Positions 1 through 6,303 are shown, counted from the stretch's first letter. The stretch: DNA of 15,528 nt from an uncultured Collinsella sp. (GCA_900757265.1 CAAENW010000154.1:1-15528), one strand, 5' to 3'. The notes: generated by a model from the letters alone, not told the origin. Numbers and translations: made by a program.

Positions 1-150
1 CGGCAATCTGACGTTCAATCGTCGGTCGCGTACCGAAGTACGCTTCCCTCCTCTTTCACGTCACCTTGCTCGCTTAGGGGCGTTTTCGCTGACTTATGCT
101 CAACCTGCGGCGCCTTAGATGTAGTCATTGGGGACGTTCTTAAATGACTA
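1..150. repeat. Repeat-like intergenic sequence with two hairpins
   Basis: No plausible gene is visible here on either strand. Two perfect inverted repeats are seen. At 28-43, GCGTAC and GTACGC flank the tetraloop CGAA. At 122-150, TAGTCATT and AATGACTA flank a 13-nt loop that begins GGGGACG. Short hairpins with a GGGGAC core resemble the REP-type palindromes associated with RAYT (TnpA-REP) transposases and their degenerate intergenic copies. That assignment is inference from memory of the pattern. The left edge is cut by the window, so the full element cannot be judged and it could equally be the 3' flank of an unseen gene. Confidence 0.4.
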
Positions 151-228
151 GGTTGGGTACATTGCTTTGAGATGTTATTCAGTCGGCTGTTATGGCATTT
201 GAGCTGCTTACCTGCTTAAGGTAATTGA

Positions 229-402
229 CGGCATATATCTGCTATCGAAAATATTGCTCAAAATATCGTTCAAGAAGTCGCGGAGCGATTTTTGATGGGT
301 CGTGCGTCAAGCGATGTGGCAAGTTCTTGGTTAGATATTGGTCAGTTTTGGGGCAACCTTGCCAAAAGCTTGACGGATGCAGATTTAGACGTCGACGAAT
401 GA
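229..402 (+). pseudogene. Orphan coding remnant, C-terminal fragment of unknown protein
   Basis: This open frame runs from the codon after a TGA at 226-228 to a TGA at 400-402. It has no ATG, GTG or TTG near its beginning; the first usable starts are TTG 292 and ATG 295. The product looks protein-like: an amphipathic helical stretch (IENIAQNIVQEVAERFLMG) followed by SSWLDIGQFWGNLAKSL and an acidic end. A second short open stretch in another frame (171-224, containing VIQSAVMAFELLTCL) lies just upstream, which would fit a frameshifted or truncated gene. Alternatively ATG 295 starts a 35-residue small protein, with GGAG at 281-284 as a weak ribosome-binding site. I do not recognise the family. 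No function is assigned. Confidence 0.3.
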
Positions 403-466
403 ACACTCTAGGCAGGCTCCAAGCAAAATTCTGGGCTGATTCTCGATAATCGCCTTTAATCGCCCC

Positions 467-493
467 TTGCCAAGCGCTGGCCTCGCTTACAAT
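467..493 (+). promoter_or_regulatory. Candidate promoter of prmC
   Basis: TTGCCA (467-472) and TACAAT (488-493) are separated by 15 bp. Both boxes match the sigma-70-type consensus well, but the spacing is shorter than the usual 16-18. The predicted start of transcription lies near base 500, leaving a leader of about 40 nt that contains the strong ribosome-binding site before ATG 542. The area 403-466 shows nothing else that I can support. Confidence 0.35.
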
Positions 494-541
494 CTGCTCC
501 GACATTCGCGCGCCGTCCGGCGCTTAAGAGGGGAGGGCCCC

Positions 542-1792
542 ATGGCAAACGAGATTTGGACCATCAAGCGTTGTCTCGAGTGGACCAAGGAGTACCTGGC
601 CGAGCGCGGCGAGGAGCATCCCCGTCTTTCTGCCGAGTGGCTGCTGTGCGCGGCCACGGGCCTGGCGCGTATCGACTTGTATATGCGCATGGACGAGACG
701 CTTAACGCAGCCCAGCTCGAGACCATGCACGCGGCCGTCGTTCGTCGCGCCAAAGGCGAGCCGCTGCAGTACATCACCGGCAGCACGCAGTTTCGCATGA
801 TCGACGTCGCGTGCGCCCCCGGCGTGCTCATCCCGCGTCCCGAGACCGAGATGCTCGTCGAAGAAGTCCTGAACTATCTGGATACCGAGGTGCTGAGCCC
901 CGAGGCCGCTGCCCGTCAGCGTGTTGAGCTGCCTTGGAACGATGAGGTCGAGCAGGCCCGCAAAGCTGAGGCGGCGCTGGCCGACGAACGCGCGACCGCC
1001 GAGCGCCGTGCTGCCAACCTGACGGCCGCCGATGAGGCTGCGCTGGGTAGCGACGTGCTCGGTAGCCGTGCCTATGCCGAGGAGCTGGCCGACCGCGAGG
1101 CAGAGGAAGCCGCCGCGCAGGCAGCAGAAGCCGAAGCCGCAAAAGCCGCCGAGCCCGAGCTCGACGAATACGGCATCGCCATCGAGTGTGCCGATCAGAA
1201 GATGGCTTCAGCTCAGGATGCCGCTGCGCCTGCTCCAACCGAGCCCCGCATCGCCCGCGTTCTCGAGGTCGGCTGCGGCACGGGCTGCATCTCGCTCTCG
1301 CTTGCCTGGGAGCGACGCGGCCACGTTACCTGCACCGCTACCGATATCGAGCCGCGCGCCATCGATCTGGCCACCAAAAACCGCGATGCGCTCGGGCTCA
1401 CGTCCGACGAGGTCGCCTTCAGCCTCACAAACCTGGTGAGCTCCATCCCTCGCGAGGAGTGGGGCACCTTTGACGTACTCGTCTCCAACCCGCCCTACAT
1501 CCCCACCGATGTCATGCGCTCGCTGCCGCACGAGGTCAAGGACTTTGAGCCCGATCTAGCGCTCGAGGGTGGCGCCGACGGCCTGGACATCTTCCGCCGC
1601 CTGCTCAATGCGGCACCCTATATGCTGCGTGCCGGCGGCCTGTTTGCCTGCGAGCTCTACGAGGGCGCGCTCGACGCCGCGGCCGAGCTCTGTCGTCAAG
1701 CGGGTCTGTCGGACGTGCGCATCGTCCACGACCTCACCGATCGCCCCCGCATCGTCCGAGCCATCGTCACCGAGCCCAAGCAACGCCAGTAA
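542..1792 (+). CDS. prmC: Peptide chain release factor N5-glutamine methyltransferase PrmC, with a large insertion
   Basis: PrmC uses S-adenosylmethionine to methylate the glutamine of the GGQ motif in release factors RF1 and RF2 in the cytoplasm. The N-terminal helical domain ends in LIPRPETE (residues 96-103). The methyltransferase domain starts with the SAM-binding motif LEVGCGTG (241-248) and carries the diagnostic NPPY motif at 316-319. The protein is 416 residues against about 275-290 for typical PrmC. The excess is an Ala/Glu/Arg-rich, charged segment between the domains (about 118-236), probably a long helix or coiled coil. ATG 542 is chosen because the purine-rich ribosome-binding site GAGGGGAGGG lies just before it; a TTG at 467 is open in frame but falls inside the candidate promoter. 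prfA, the usual upstream partner, is not seen in the window. The assignment is firm; the role of the insertion is unknown. Confidence 0.95.
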   Translation: MANEIWTIKRCLEWTKEYLAERGEEHPRLSAEWLLCAATGLARIDLYMRMDETLNAAQLETMHAAVVRRAKGEPLQYITGSTQFRMIDVACAPGVLIPRPETEMLVEEVLNYLDTEVLSPEAAARQRVELPWNDEVEQARKAEAALADERATAERRAANLTAADEAALGSDVLGSRAYAEELADREAEEAAAQAAEAEAAKAAEPELDEYGIAIECADQKMASAQDAAAPAPTEPRIARVLEVGCGTGCISLSLAWERRGHVTCTATDIEPRAIDLATKNRDALGLTSDEVAFSLTNLVSSIPREEWGTFDVLVSNPPYIPTDVMRSLPHEVKDFEPDLALEGGADGLDIFRRLLNAAPYMLRAGGLFACELYEGALDAAAELCRQAGLSDVRIVHDLTDRPRIVRAIVTEPKQRQ

Positions 1793-1806
1793 TATTTATT
1801 AACTGG

Positions 1807-1836
1807 TTAGCAAAAATTATAAAGTAGTTTATAATT
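1807..1836 (+). promoter_or_regulatory. hicAB promoter with overlapping palindromic operator
   Basis: A near-ideal promoter is visible: TTAGCA (1807-1812), a 17-bp spacer, and TATAAT (1830-1835). Two 9-bp arms, AATTATAAA (1815-1823) and TTTATAATT (1828-1836), form a perfect inverted repeat around GTAG and cover the spacer end and the -10 box. HicB antitoxins commonly repress their own promoter through palindromes, so this is a good operator candidate. The operator function is inferred; the symmetry is seen directly. Confidence 0.6.
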
Positions 1837-1860
1837 AGGACGGCTGAAAGAGGTCGGCCC

Positions 1861-2046
1861 ATGCAACCTCCTACCTTTCGGGAAATCATTGCCCTACTCA
1901 AGCACGATGGATTCGTGAAGGTCGCGCAAGTCGGTAGTCATGCTAAGTATGTTTCTGGTGACCGCGTTGTCACCGTGAACGGCTCTGGTGGTGATCGACC
2001 AAAGAAGGGCACGTGGGCAAGTATTCGTCGCCAAGCTGGATGGTAG
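1861..2046 (+). CDS. hicA: HicA toxin, mRNA interferase
   Basis: HicA toxins are small double-stranded-RNA-binding-fold nucleases that cut mRNA and are neutralised by HicB. The 61-residue product has the family layout: an N-terminal helix (FREIIALLKHDGF), the GSH motif with the catalytic histidine at residue 27 (GSHAKY), a short basic strand region, and the closing helix GTWASIRRQAGW. Length is typical for HicA (about 55-80). A purine-rich ribosome-binding site, GAAAGAGG, lies about seven bases before ATG 1861. It is the first gene of a two-gene operon with hicB, 11 bp downstream, under the promoter at 1807-1836. Base composition is visibly less GC-rich than prmC or glpK, which would fit acquisition by transfer. 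Confidence in the family is high; activity cannot be judged. Confidence 0.9.
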   Translation: MQPPTFREIIALLKHDGFVKVAQVGSHAKYVSGDRVVTVNGSGGDRPKKGTWASIRRQAGW

Positions 2047-2057
2047 TTGGAGGCAAA

Positions 2058-2504
2058 ATGAGGCAGCGATTTACCTATGACTGCGTTCTCATAAAAGAAG
2101 ACGATGGTTACTGCGCTAGCTTCCCGCAGATTCCCGGCGCCTTTGCCGATGGCGATACGCGCGAAGAAGCGATTGCCCATGCCACCGAGGCACTGATGGC
2201 GTTTTTGGCCGACGACCTCAACAACGGTTTGACTCCGGCAGGGTACGAACGCTCGGCCGAGGTCGTGGCCCTTTCAGTCGAAATCGACCACGAGGACGCT
2301 CGGGAAGCGGCGTGCCGAACATTTAAAGACGCAGCGCTGGACCTCAAAGTCTCCGCTCCGCGGATTACCGCGCTGGTCAAAGCCGGAAAGCTCGATGTTG
2401 AACTCGTCGACGGCCGTCGGATGATAACGATAGACAGTATCGAGCGTTACGCCGCCCAAGAACGTCACGCCGGCAGGCCAAAGAAGTTCGTCGCAGTCCA
2501 ATAA
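2058..2504 (+). CDS. hicB: HicB antitoxin with C-terminal DNA-binding domain
   Basis: HicB binds and blocks HicA, and usually represses the operon. Residues 1 to about 70 form the HicB fold, with the signature DDGYCASFPQIPGAFADGDT followed by an EEAIAHATEAL helix. The C-terminal part (about 85-135) reads as an excisionase/MerR-like helix-turn-helix: VSAPRITALVKAGKLDVEL, then GRRMITIDSIERY. This fits a DNA-binding autorepressor. ATG 2058 is chosen because TTGGAGG (2047-2053) precedes it; an in-frame upstream start at 2013 would overlap hicA by 34 bp and lacks a comparable site. The protein is 148 residues, within the normal HicB range. The palindrome at 1815-1836 is its most likely operator (inference). 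Confidence 0.88.
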   Translation: MRQRFTYDCVLIKEDDGYCASFPQIPGAFADGDTREEAIAHATEALMAFLADDLNNGLTPAGYERSAEVVALSVEIDHEDAREAACRTFKDAALDLKVSAPRITALVKAGKLDVELVDGRRMITIDSIERYAAQERHAGRPKKFVAVQ

Positions 2505-2638
2505 CCCCCTCACTTTCACCGACTACTAGAGCCGCTCACCAAACCAACATGCGCTCTGGGCAAATAGGTTGAACGTTTCGTGCGAGAATGCCCCACAGTA
2601 AACAAACTTGCACCAGAACGTAAGGGGCTGGCATACAC

Positions 2639-3382
2639 ATGCAGACGGTCTATCGGGTATACGAGGGAACGCGCGAGCCGCATCGGCTTGCCGTCGAGCG
2701 CACGGCCGAGGTGCTCGGCCGCGGCGGCCTGGCTTTGATCCCGACCGAGACCGTCTACGGTGTCGCCGTGGCAGTCAACGCCTTCTCGGACGCCGTGCCC
2801 CAAGATACAAGCGAATTCCCATCGTGGCCGCGCGATCCGCAGGCTGCCGTCAATGGCGCCGCAGTTCCTGCGCTCGGCACCGGCTATCGCCGTATCTTCA
2901 CTCTCAAGCAACGTGAACTCACGCAAACCGTCGCTTGGCTGGTCGATGGCGTCGAAGCACTCGACCGCTATGGCGTGGATATCCCGGAAGATGCCCGCAT
3001 ACTCGCGCGACGATGCTGGCCGGGAGCCCTGACTATCGTGGTCAAGGCAGCTCCCTGCGTGCCGACCTTTATGCGCGCTGCCGACGACACGGTGGCACTT
3101 CGCGCTTCGGCCTCGCCCGTGGTGCAGGCGCTCATTCGCGCCTGTGGCAGCCCCCTTGCCTGCACCAGCGCCAACACGCATGGCGCGCCCGCGCCGGCAA
3201 GTTTTATCACGGTGGAGGGTCGCATCCTGGAGGGGGTCGATGTTGCCGTCGACGCCGGTGAGACCCCGTGTCGCGACGCCTCGACCATCGTGTCGTTTCA
3301 GCACGGCGAGCTCCAGATCCTGCGCCAAGGCGCACTTCCCGCATCAGAGATCGAACGGGTCCTGTCCGACCCGATGCAATAG
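2639..3382 (+). CDS. tsaC: Threonylcarbamoyl-AMP synthase, Sua5/YrdC/YwlC family
   Basis: This enzyme makes L-threonylcarbamoyl-AMP from threonine, bicarbonate and ATP, the first step of t6A37 synthesis on ANN-decoding tRNAs. Family motifs are visible in order: PTETVYG (35-41), the substrate-binding LKQR (89-92), WPGALTIVVK (127-136), and CTSANTHG (175-182). There is no Sua5 C-terminal domain, so this is the short TsaC type, yet at 247 residues it is longer than the usual 190-210. Most of the excess is a segment between PTETVYG and LKQR (about 47-82). AAGGGG (2622-2627) precedes ATG 2639. No good promoter is seen in the 134-bp gap after hicB; TTGAAC at 2569 lacks a properly spaced partner. 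glpK follows after 13 bp, suggesting cotranscription. Proximity to prmC is a common arrangement. Confidence 0.9.
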   Translation: MQTVYRVYEGTREPHRLAVERTAEVLGRGGLALIPTETVYGVAVAVNAFSDAVPQDTSEFPSWPRDPQAAVNGAAVPALGTGYRRIFTLKQRELTQTVAWLVDGVEALDRYGVDIPEDARILARRCWPGALTIVVKAAPCVPTFMRAADDTVALRASASPVVQALIRACGSPLACTSANTHGAPAPASFITVEGRILEGVDVAVDAGETPCRDASTIVSFQHGELQILRQGALPASEIERVLSDPMQ

Positions 3383-3395
3383 AAAGGTTTAAGCG

Positions 3396-4937
3396 ATGTC
3401 GTTGAATCTGGGCAGCCTGGGCATGGAAGATGCCTCGTTTGACTTTGGCGGTTCCTACATCATGGCGCTCGACTGCGGCACCACCTCGGTACTTGCGACC
3501 ATCGTCGACGAGTACGGCTGCATCGTCGCGCAGGCACGTCGCAGCGTCAAAACCAGCTTTCCGCGTCCCGGCTGGGTGGAGCAAGACCCCATGGCGGTCC
3601 TTGCTAGCCAGATCGCCGTCATGATGGAAGTCCAGTTTAAGAGCGGTATCCACTCCGACCGCATTGCCGCCATCGGCATCTCCAACCAGCGCGAGACCAC
3701 GGTGGTCTGGGATCGCGTGAGCGGTCAGCCGATCTATAACGCTATCGTATGGCAGTGCCGCCGTACCGCACCTCTGATCGACGAGCTTGTCGAGCAGGGC
3801 GCAGAAGGGCTGGTGCGCTCCCGCACGGGACTCACGCTCGACCCGTATTTCTCGGCCTCCAAGGTGCAGTGGATTCTCGACAACGTCGACGGCGCACGCG
3901 AAAGCGCGGCGGCGGGCGACCTCATGTTTGGCACCATCGACACCTGGCTCATCTACAACCTCACCGGCGGCCAGGTCTTTGCCACCGACTACACCAATGC
4001 CAGCCGCACGGCACTCTTTAATATCCATACGCTCGATTGGGACGACGACCTGCTGGCACTCTTTGACGTTCCACGTTCCATGATGCCCGAGGTTCGCTGG
4101 AGCTCGGGCGACTACGGCCGCGTCGCGAGCGACATCATGACCAACATGCCGCCCATCATGGGTGTGGCGGGCGACCAGCAGGCGTCGCTGTTCGGTCACT
4201 GCTGCTTCCATCCCGGCCAGACCAAAAACACCTATGGCACGGGCTGCTTTATGCTCATGAACACCGGCGACGAGATCGTCGAATCCAAGAACGGTCTGGT
4301 CTCCACCATCGGTATCGCTGCGAACGGGAAGATCAGCTATGCGCTCGAGGGCTCCATCTTTGCTGCCGGTTCCACCATGAACTGGCTTCGCAACAACATG
4401 GGCATCATCTCGAGCGTGAGCGAGTCGGCACAACTCGCCGCTTCGATTAGCGACAACGAGGGCTGCTACTTCGTTCCCGCCTTTGCGGGTTTGGGTGCTC
4501 CCTGGTGGGACCCGCATGCTCGCGGTATCGTGTGCGGTCTGACCGGCGCCTCGAGCCGTGCGACCATCGTACGTGCCGCCTGCGAATCCATGGCATATCA
4601 GAGCTACGACGTGCTGCGCGCCATGGAGCAGGACGTGGGGCTTTCGATTGAGCGCCTGTCTGTCGATGGCGGTGCCTCGCGCAACGAGTTCATCATGCAA
4701 TTCCAGGCCGACCTGCTGGATATCCCCGTGCTGCAATGCGAGACGGTGGAGACCACGGCAATCGGTGCCGCGTACTTGGCGGGTCTTGCCGTCGGCTATT
4801 GGGAAGACCTGGAAGAGCTGGAGCAAAATGCCCAGATCGTTAGGACCTTCCTTCCCCACATGTCCGCCGAGCGCCGCGAGCAAAACCTTGCGGGCTGGCG
4901 TGATGCAGTCAGGCGCTCGCTCAGCACCTCACAGTAG
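3396..4937 (+). CDS. glpK: Glycerol kinase (FGGY family)
   Basis: Glycerol kinase phosphorylates glycerol with ATP to glycerol-3-phosphate, trapping it for lipid synthesis or glycolysis. The 513-residue product matches family length (about 500). Visible features are the N-terminal phosphate-binding loop LDCGTTS (25-31), the glycerol-contact motif SNQRET (96-101), IYNAIVWQCRRT (113-124), Tyr151 in LTLDPYFSASK, catalytic-base Asp260 in GDQQAS, and FVPAFAGLGAPWW plus DGGASRNEF in the C-terminal ATPase domain. The loop is unusual: the common form is DQGTTSSR, whereas here Gln is Cys27 and the Arg position is Leu33. AGAAAGG precedes ATG 3396; an in-frame ATG at 3423 has a weaker site. No glpF or glpD lies nearby. 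It probably shares a transcript with tsaC. Another FGGY sugar kinase is possible but less likely given these motifs. Confidence 0.92.
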   Translation: MSLNLGSLGMEDASFDFGGSYIMALDCGTTSVLATIVDEYGCIVAQARRSVKTSFPRPGWVEQDPMAVLASQIAVMMEVQFKSGIHSDRIAAIGISNQRETTVVWDRVSGQPIYNAIVWQCRRTAPLIDELVEQGAEGLVRSRTGLTLDPYFSASKVQWILDNVDGARESAAAGDLMFGTIDTWLIYNLTGGQVFATDYTNASRTALFNIHTLDWDDDLLALFDVPRSMMPEVRWSSGDYGRVASDIMTNMPPIMGVAGDQQASLFGHCCFHPGQTKNTYGTGCFMLMNTGDEIVESKNGLVSTIGIAANGKISYALEGSIFAAGSTMNWLRNNMGIISSVSESAQLAASISDNEGCYFVPAFAGLGAPWWDPHARGIVCGLTGASSRATIVRAACESMAYQSYDVLRAMEQDVGLSIERLSVDGGASRNEFIMQFQADLLDIPVLQCETVETTAIGAAYLAGLAVGYWEDLEELEQNAQIVRTFLPHMSAERREQNLAGWRDAVRRSLSTSQ

Positions 4938-5009
4938 GGCTGCGATGGGCTGCTCGATACAACAAAACGCTAAACTAATGCATGGCGTGCGGCGGCAACA
5001 TTGCTGCGC

Positions 5010-5037
5010 GCCTTGTCAGCAAGGCCGTTTTGCGGCC
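5010..5037 (+). promoter_or_regulatory. Mutually exclusive hairpins in the upp leader
   Basis: GCCTTG (5010-5015) pairs with CAAGGC (5020-5025) around TCAG. GGCCG (5023-5027) pairs with CGGCC (5033-5037) around TTTTG. The two stems share bases 5023-5025, so only one can form fully. They lie just before the upp ribosome-binding site (GAAAGGGG, 5043-5050). The arrangement could act in leader-based control, but that is inference. No clear promoter is seen in 4938-5009; TAAACT at 4971 lacks a -35 box. Confidence 0.3.
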
Positions 5038-5060
5038 GCAACGAAAGGGGCAATCAACCC

Positions 5061-5708
5061 ATGACCGTCACCTACGATGCGTCCCGTGTGACGCTTGTCG
5101 ATCACCCGCTCGTCCAGCACAAGCTGTCGATCCTGCGCGACAAAAACACCGGCACCAACCAGTTCCGTCAGCTCGTGCGCGAACTCGCGCTTTTTGACGG
5201 CTACGAGGCCATGCGCGACCTGCCTATGGAAGACGTCGAGGTCGAGACCCCTATCACCACCGCAACGTTTAAGCAGCTCGCCGGCAAGAAACTCGCCATC
5301 GTGCCCATCTTGCGTGCGGGCCTTGGCATGGTCGACGGCATCCTCGACCTGGTGCCCTCCGCTCGCGTGGGCCACATCGGCATGGAGCGCGACGAGGTCA
5401 CCCACGAGCCGCACGAGTATTACTGCAAGATGCCCAAGGATATCGACCAGCGTATCTGCCTGGTTGTCGACCCCATGCTCGCCACGGGCGGTTCGGCCGA
5501 GATGGCTATCAGCTACCTGCGCGAGCGCGGTGTCAAGGACATCCGCATGCTGTGCATCGTCGCCGCGCCCGAGGGCCTCAAGTCGCTGACCGAGAAGGAT
5601 CCTGACGTACATATTTACACGTGCGCCATCGATGACCATCTCAACGAGGCCGCCTACATCGTTCCCGGCCTGGGCGACGCCGGCGACCGCATCTACGGCA
5701 CGCTCTAG
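5061..5708 (+). CDS. upp: Uracil phosphoribosyltransferase
   Basis: This enzyme salvages uracil by joining it to PRPP to give UMP in the cytoplasm. The 215-residue product has the expected length (about 208-215). It carries the family N-terminus ([20 protein letters not shown]), the PRPP-binding loop DPMLATGGS (137-145), the AAPEGL motif, and the uracil-recognition C-terminus [16 protein letters not shown] 5061 follows GAAAGGGG with about ten bases between. The frame is open upstream to a TTG at 5001, but that lies inside the leader hairpins and lacks a matching site. It is separated from glpK by 123 bp and followed by a 280-bp gap before the atp genes, so it is probably its own transcription unit. 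Similar singly transcribed upp genes sit before atp operons in other bacteria. Confidence 0.96.
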   Translation: MTVTYDASRVTLVDHPLVQHKLSILRDKNTGTNQFRQLVRELALFDGYEAMRDLPMEDVEVETPITTATFKQLAGKKLAIVPILRAGLGMVDGILDLVPSARVGHIGMERDEVTHEPHEYYCKMPKDIDQRICLVVDPMLATGGSAEMAISYLRERGVKDIRMLCIVAAPEGLKSLTEKDPDVHIYTCAIDDHLNEAAYIVPGLGDAGDRIYGTL

Positions 5709-5749
5709 TCGCTGGGCTAAACGGCCGCGGCTGCAAATACGAAGAAACG

Positions 5750-5784
5750 GTGCGCGCGGACGAACAAAAGGCGACCGCGCGCAC
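5750..5784 (+). terminator. GC-rich hairpin after upp, possible terminator
   Basis: GTGCGCGCGG (5750-5759) and CCGCGCGCAC (5775-5784) form a perfect 10-bp stem with a 15-nt loop, 42 bp after the upp stop. No uridine tract follows directly; the nearest T run is at 5800-5803. It could therefore be a factor-dependent or weak terminator, or a structure that stabilises the mRNA 3' end. Outer arms AAACG (5745-5749) and CGTTT (5798-5802) could extend the structure across a bulge. A further 10-bp palindrome, CCCTGCAGGG, lies at 5805-5814. Confidence 0.45.
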
Positions 5785-5882
5785 TCCTGTTAACGGACGT
5801 TTTGCCCTGCAGGGTTCGAGAAAAACGTATTACCGTACCTGCGGCATAAAGAAGGTCTTAAGAAAACGAACAGGTGCGTATT

Positions 5883-5927
5883 AACCGATGCTTTTTCGGT
5901 TGTACTTTAGCGATTGGCTCGTACAAT
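5883..5927 (+). promoter_or_regulatory. Candidate promoter of the atp operon with inverted repeats
   Basis: TACAAT (5922-5927) is a good -10 box, with TTGTAC (5900-5905) 16 bp upstream as a partial -35. The six bases TTGTAC and GTACAA (5921-5926) are exact inverted repeats whose centres lie 21 bp apart, about two helical turns, which is a layout typical of dimeric repressor sites. A second hairpin, AACCGA (5883-5888) with TCGGTT (5896-5901), overlaps the -35 side. The transcript would start near 5934, about 55 nt before the first gene. The promoter is plausible; regulator binding is inference. Confidence 0.5.
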
Positions 5928-5988
5928 AGTCACCAATGTTTGGCGGGAACTGTTCTGTGAAGCGTTAAAAAGGAAAGTGAGGACGCCA

Positions 5989-6300
5989 GTGTTTCAGATA
6001 GCCGATCTGCTCGCTATCGTTGCAGGCGCCATCGCGGGCGCAATTGCCTTCCTTCCCTTTGTCTTTACGCTCAAGCCGGTTCTTGACGATAAGCAGAATG
6101 CGGACATGCTCAAGGGTATGGTGAGTCTGGCGGTCTCGGCAATCGCTCTGCTCGTCTTTACCTTGGTTGTGTTTGTGTTGTTCGGAGAGGCATTTCGCAT
6201 GTTCCTCCTGGGCGAGGCGATCGGCTTCGTGGCCTTTATGGCCGCCTGCGCGGTTCGCGTCGCCAAGGCGCTGCGAGATCCTCATGAGGTCGAAAGGTAA
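5989..6300 (+). CDS. atpI: Small membrane protein in the AtpI position
   Basis: This 103-residue product is almost wholly hydrophobic, with three likely membrane segments (about 7-28, 43-65 and 70-89) and a basic cytoplasmic tail. Position as the first gene of the atp operon, overall size and hydrophobicity point to AtpI, the uncoupled accessory protein that helps assemble the c ring or load magnesium in other bacteria. It is shorter than the usual AtpI of about 120-130 residues with four segments, and no sequence motif fixes the family, so the symbol rests mainly on context. GTG 5989 is chosen because GTGAGG (5977-5982) sits six bases upstream; the frame is open back to TTG 5914, which lies within the promoter. 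Its last codons contain the ribosome-binding site of atpB, suggesting translational coupling. Confidence 0.65.
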   Translation: MFQIADLLAIVAGAIAGAIAFLPFVFTLKPVLDDKQNADMLKGMVSLAVSAIALLVFTLVVFVLFGEAFRMFLLGEAIGFVAFMAACAVRVAKALRDPHEVER

Positions 6301-6303
6301 GTC

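Noticed and set aside
225..449. 74-codon plus-strand frame overlapping the orphan fragment
   Set aside because: Cys/Arg-rich product without protein-like pattern; the frame ending at 402 is far more protein-like.
467..541. Upstream TTG start for prmC
   Set aside because: It lies in the candidate promoter and lacks a ribosome-binding site, whereas ATG 542 follows a strong one and matches the conserved N-terminus.
2013..2057. Upstream start for hicB
   Set aside because: It would overlap hicA and add residues outside the HicB fold; ATG 2058 has a clear ribosome-binding site.
2569..2604. Promoter for tsaC from TTGAAC
   Set aside because: The only -10-like sequence (TAAACA) is 24 bp away, outside workable spacing.
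3207..4883. Long minus-strand open frame (558 codons) opposite glpK
   Set aside because: It mirrors the glpK codon pattern in GC-rich DNA, has no family motif, and overlaps two well-supported plus-strand genes.
4971..4976. TAAACT as a -10 box for upp
   Set aside because: No -35-like sequence lies 16-18 bp upstream.
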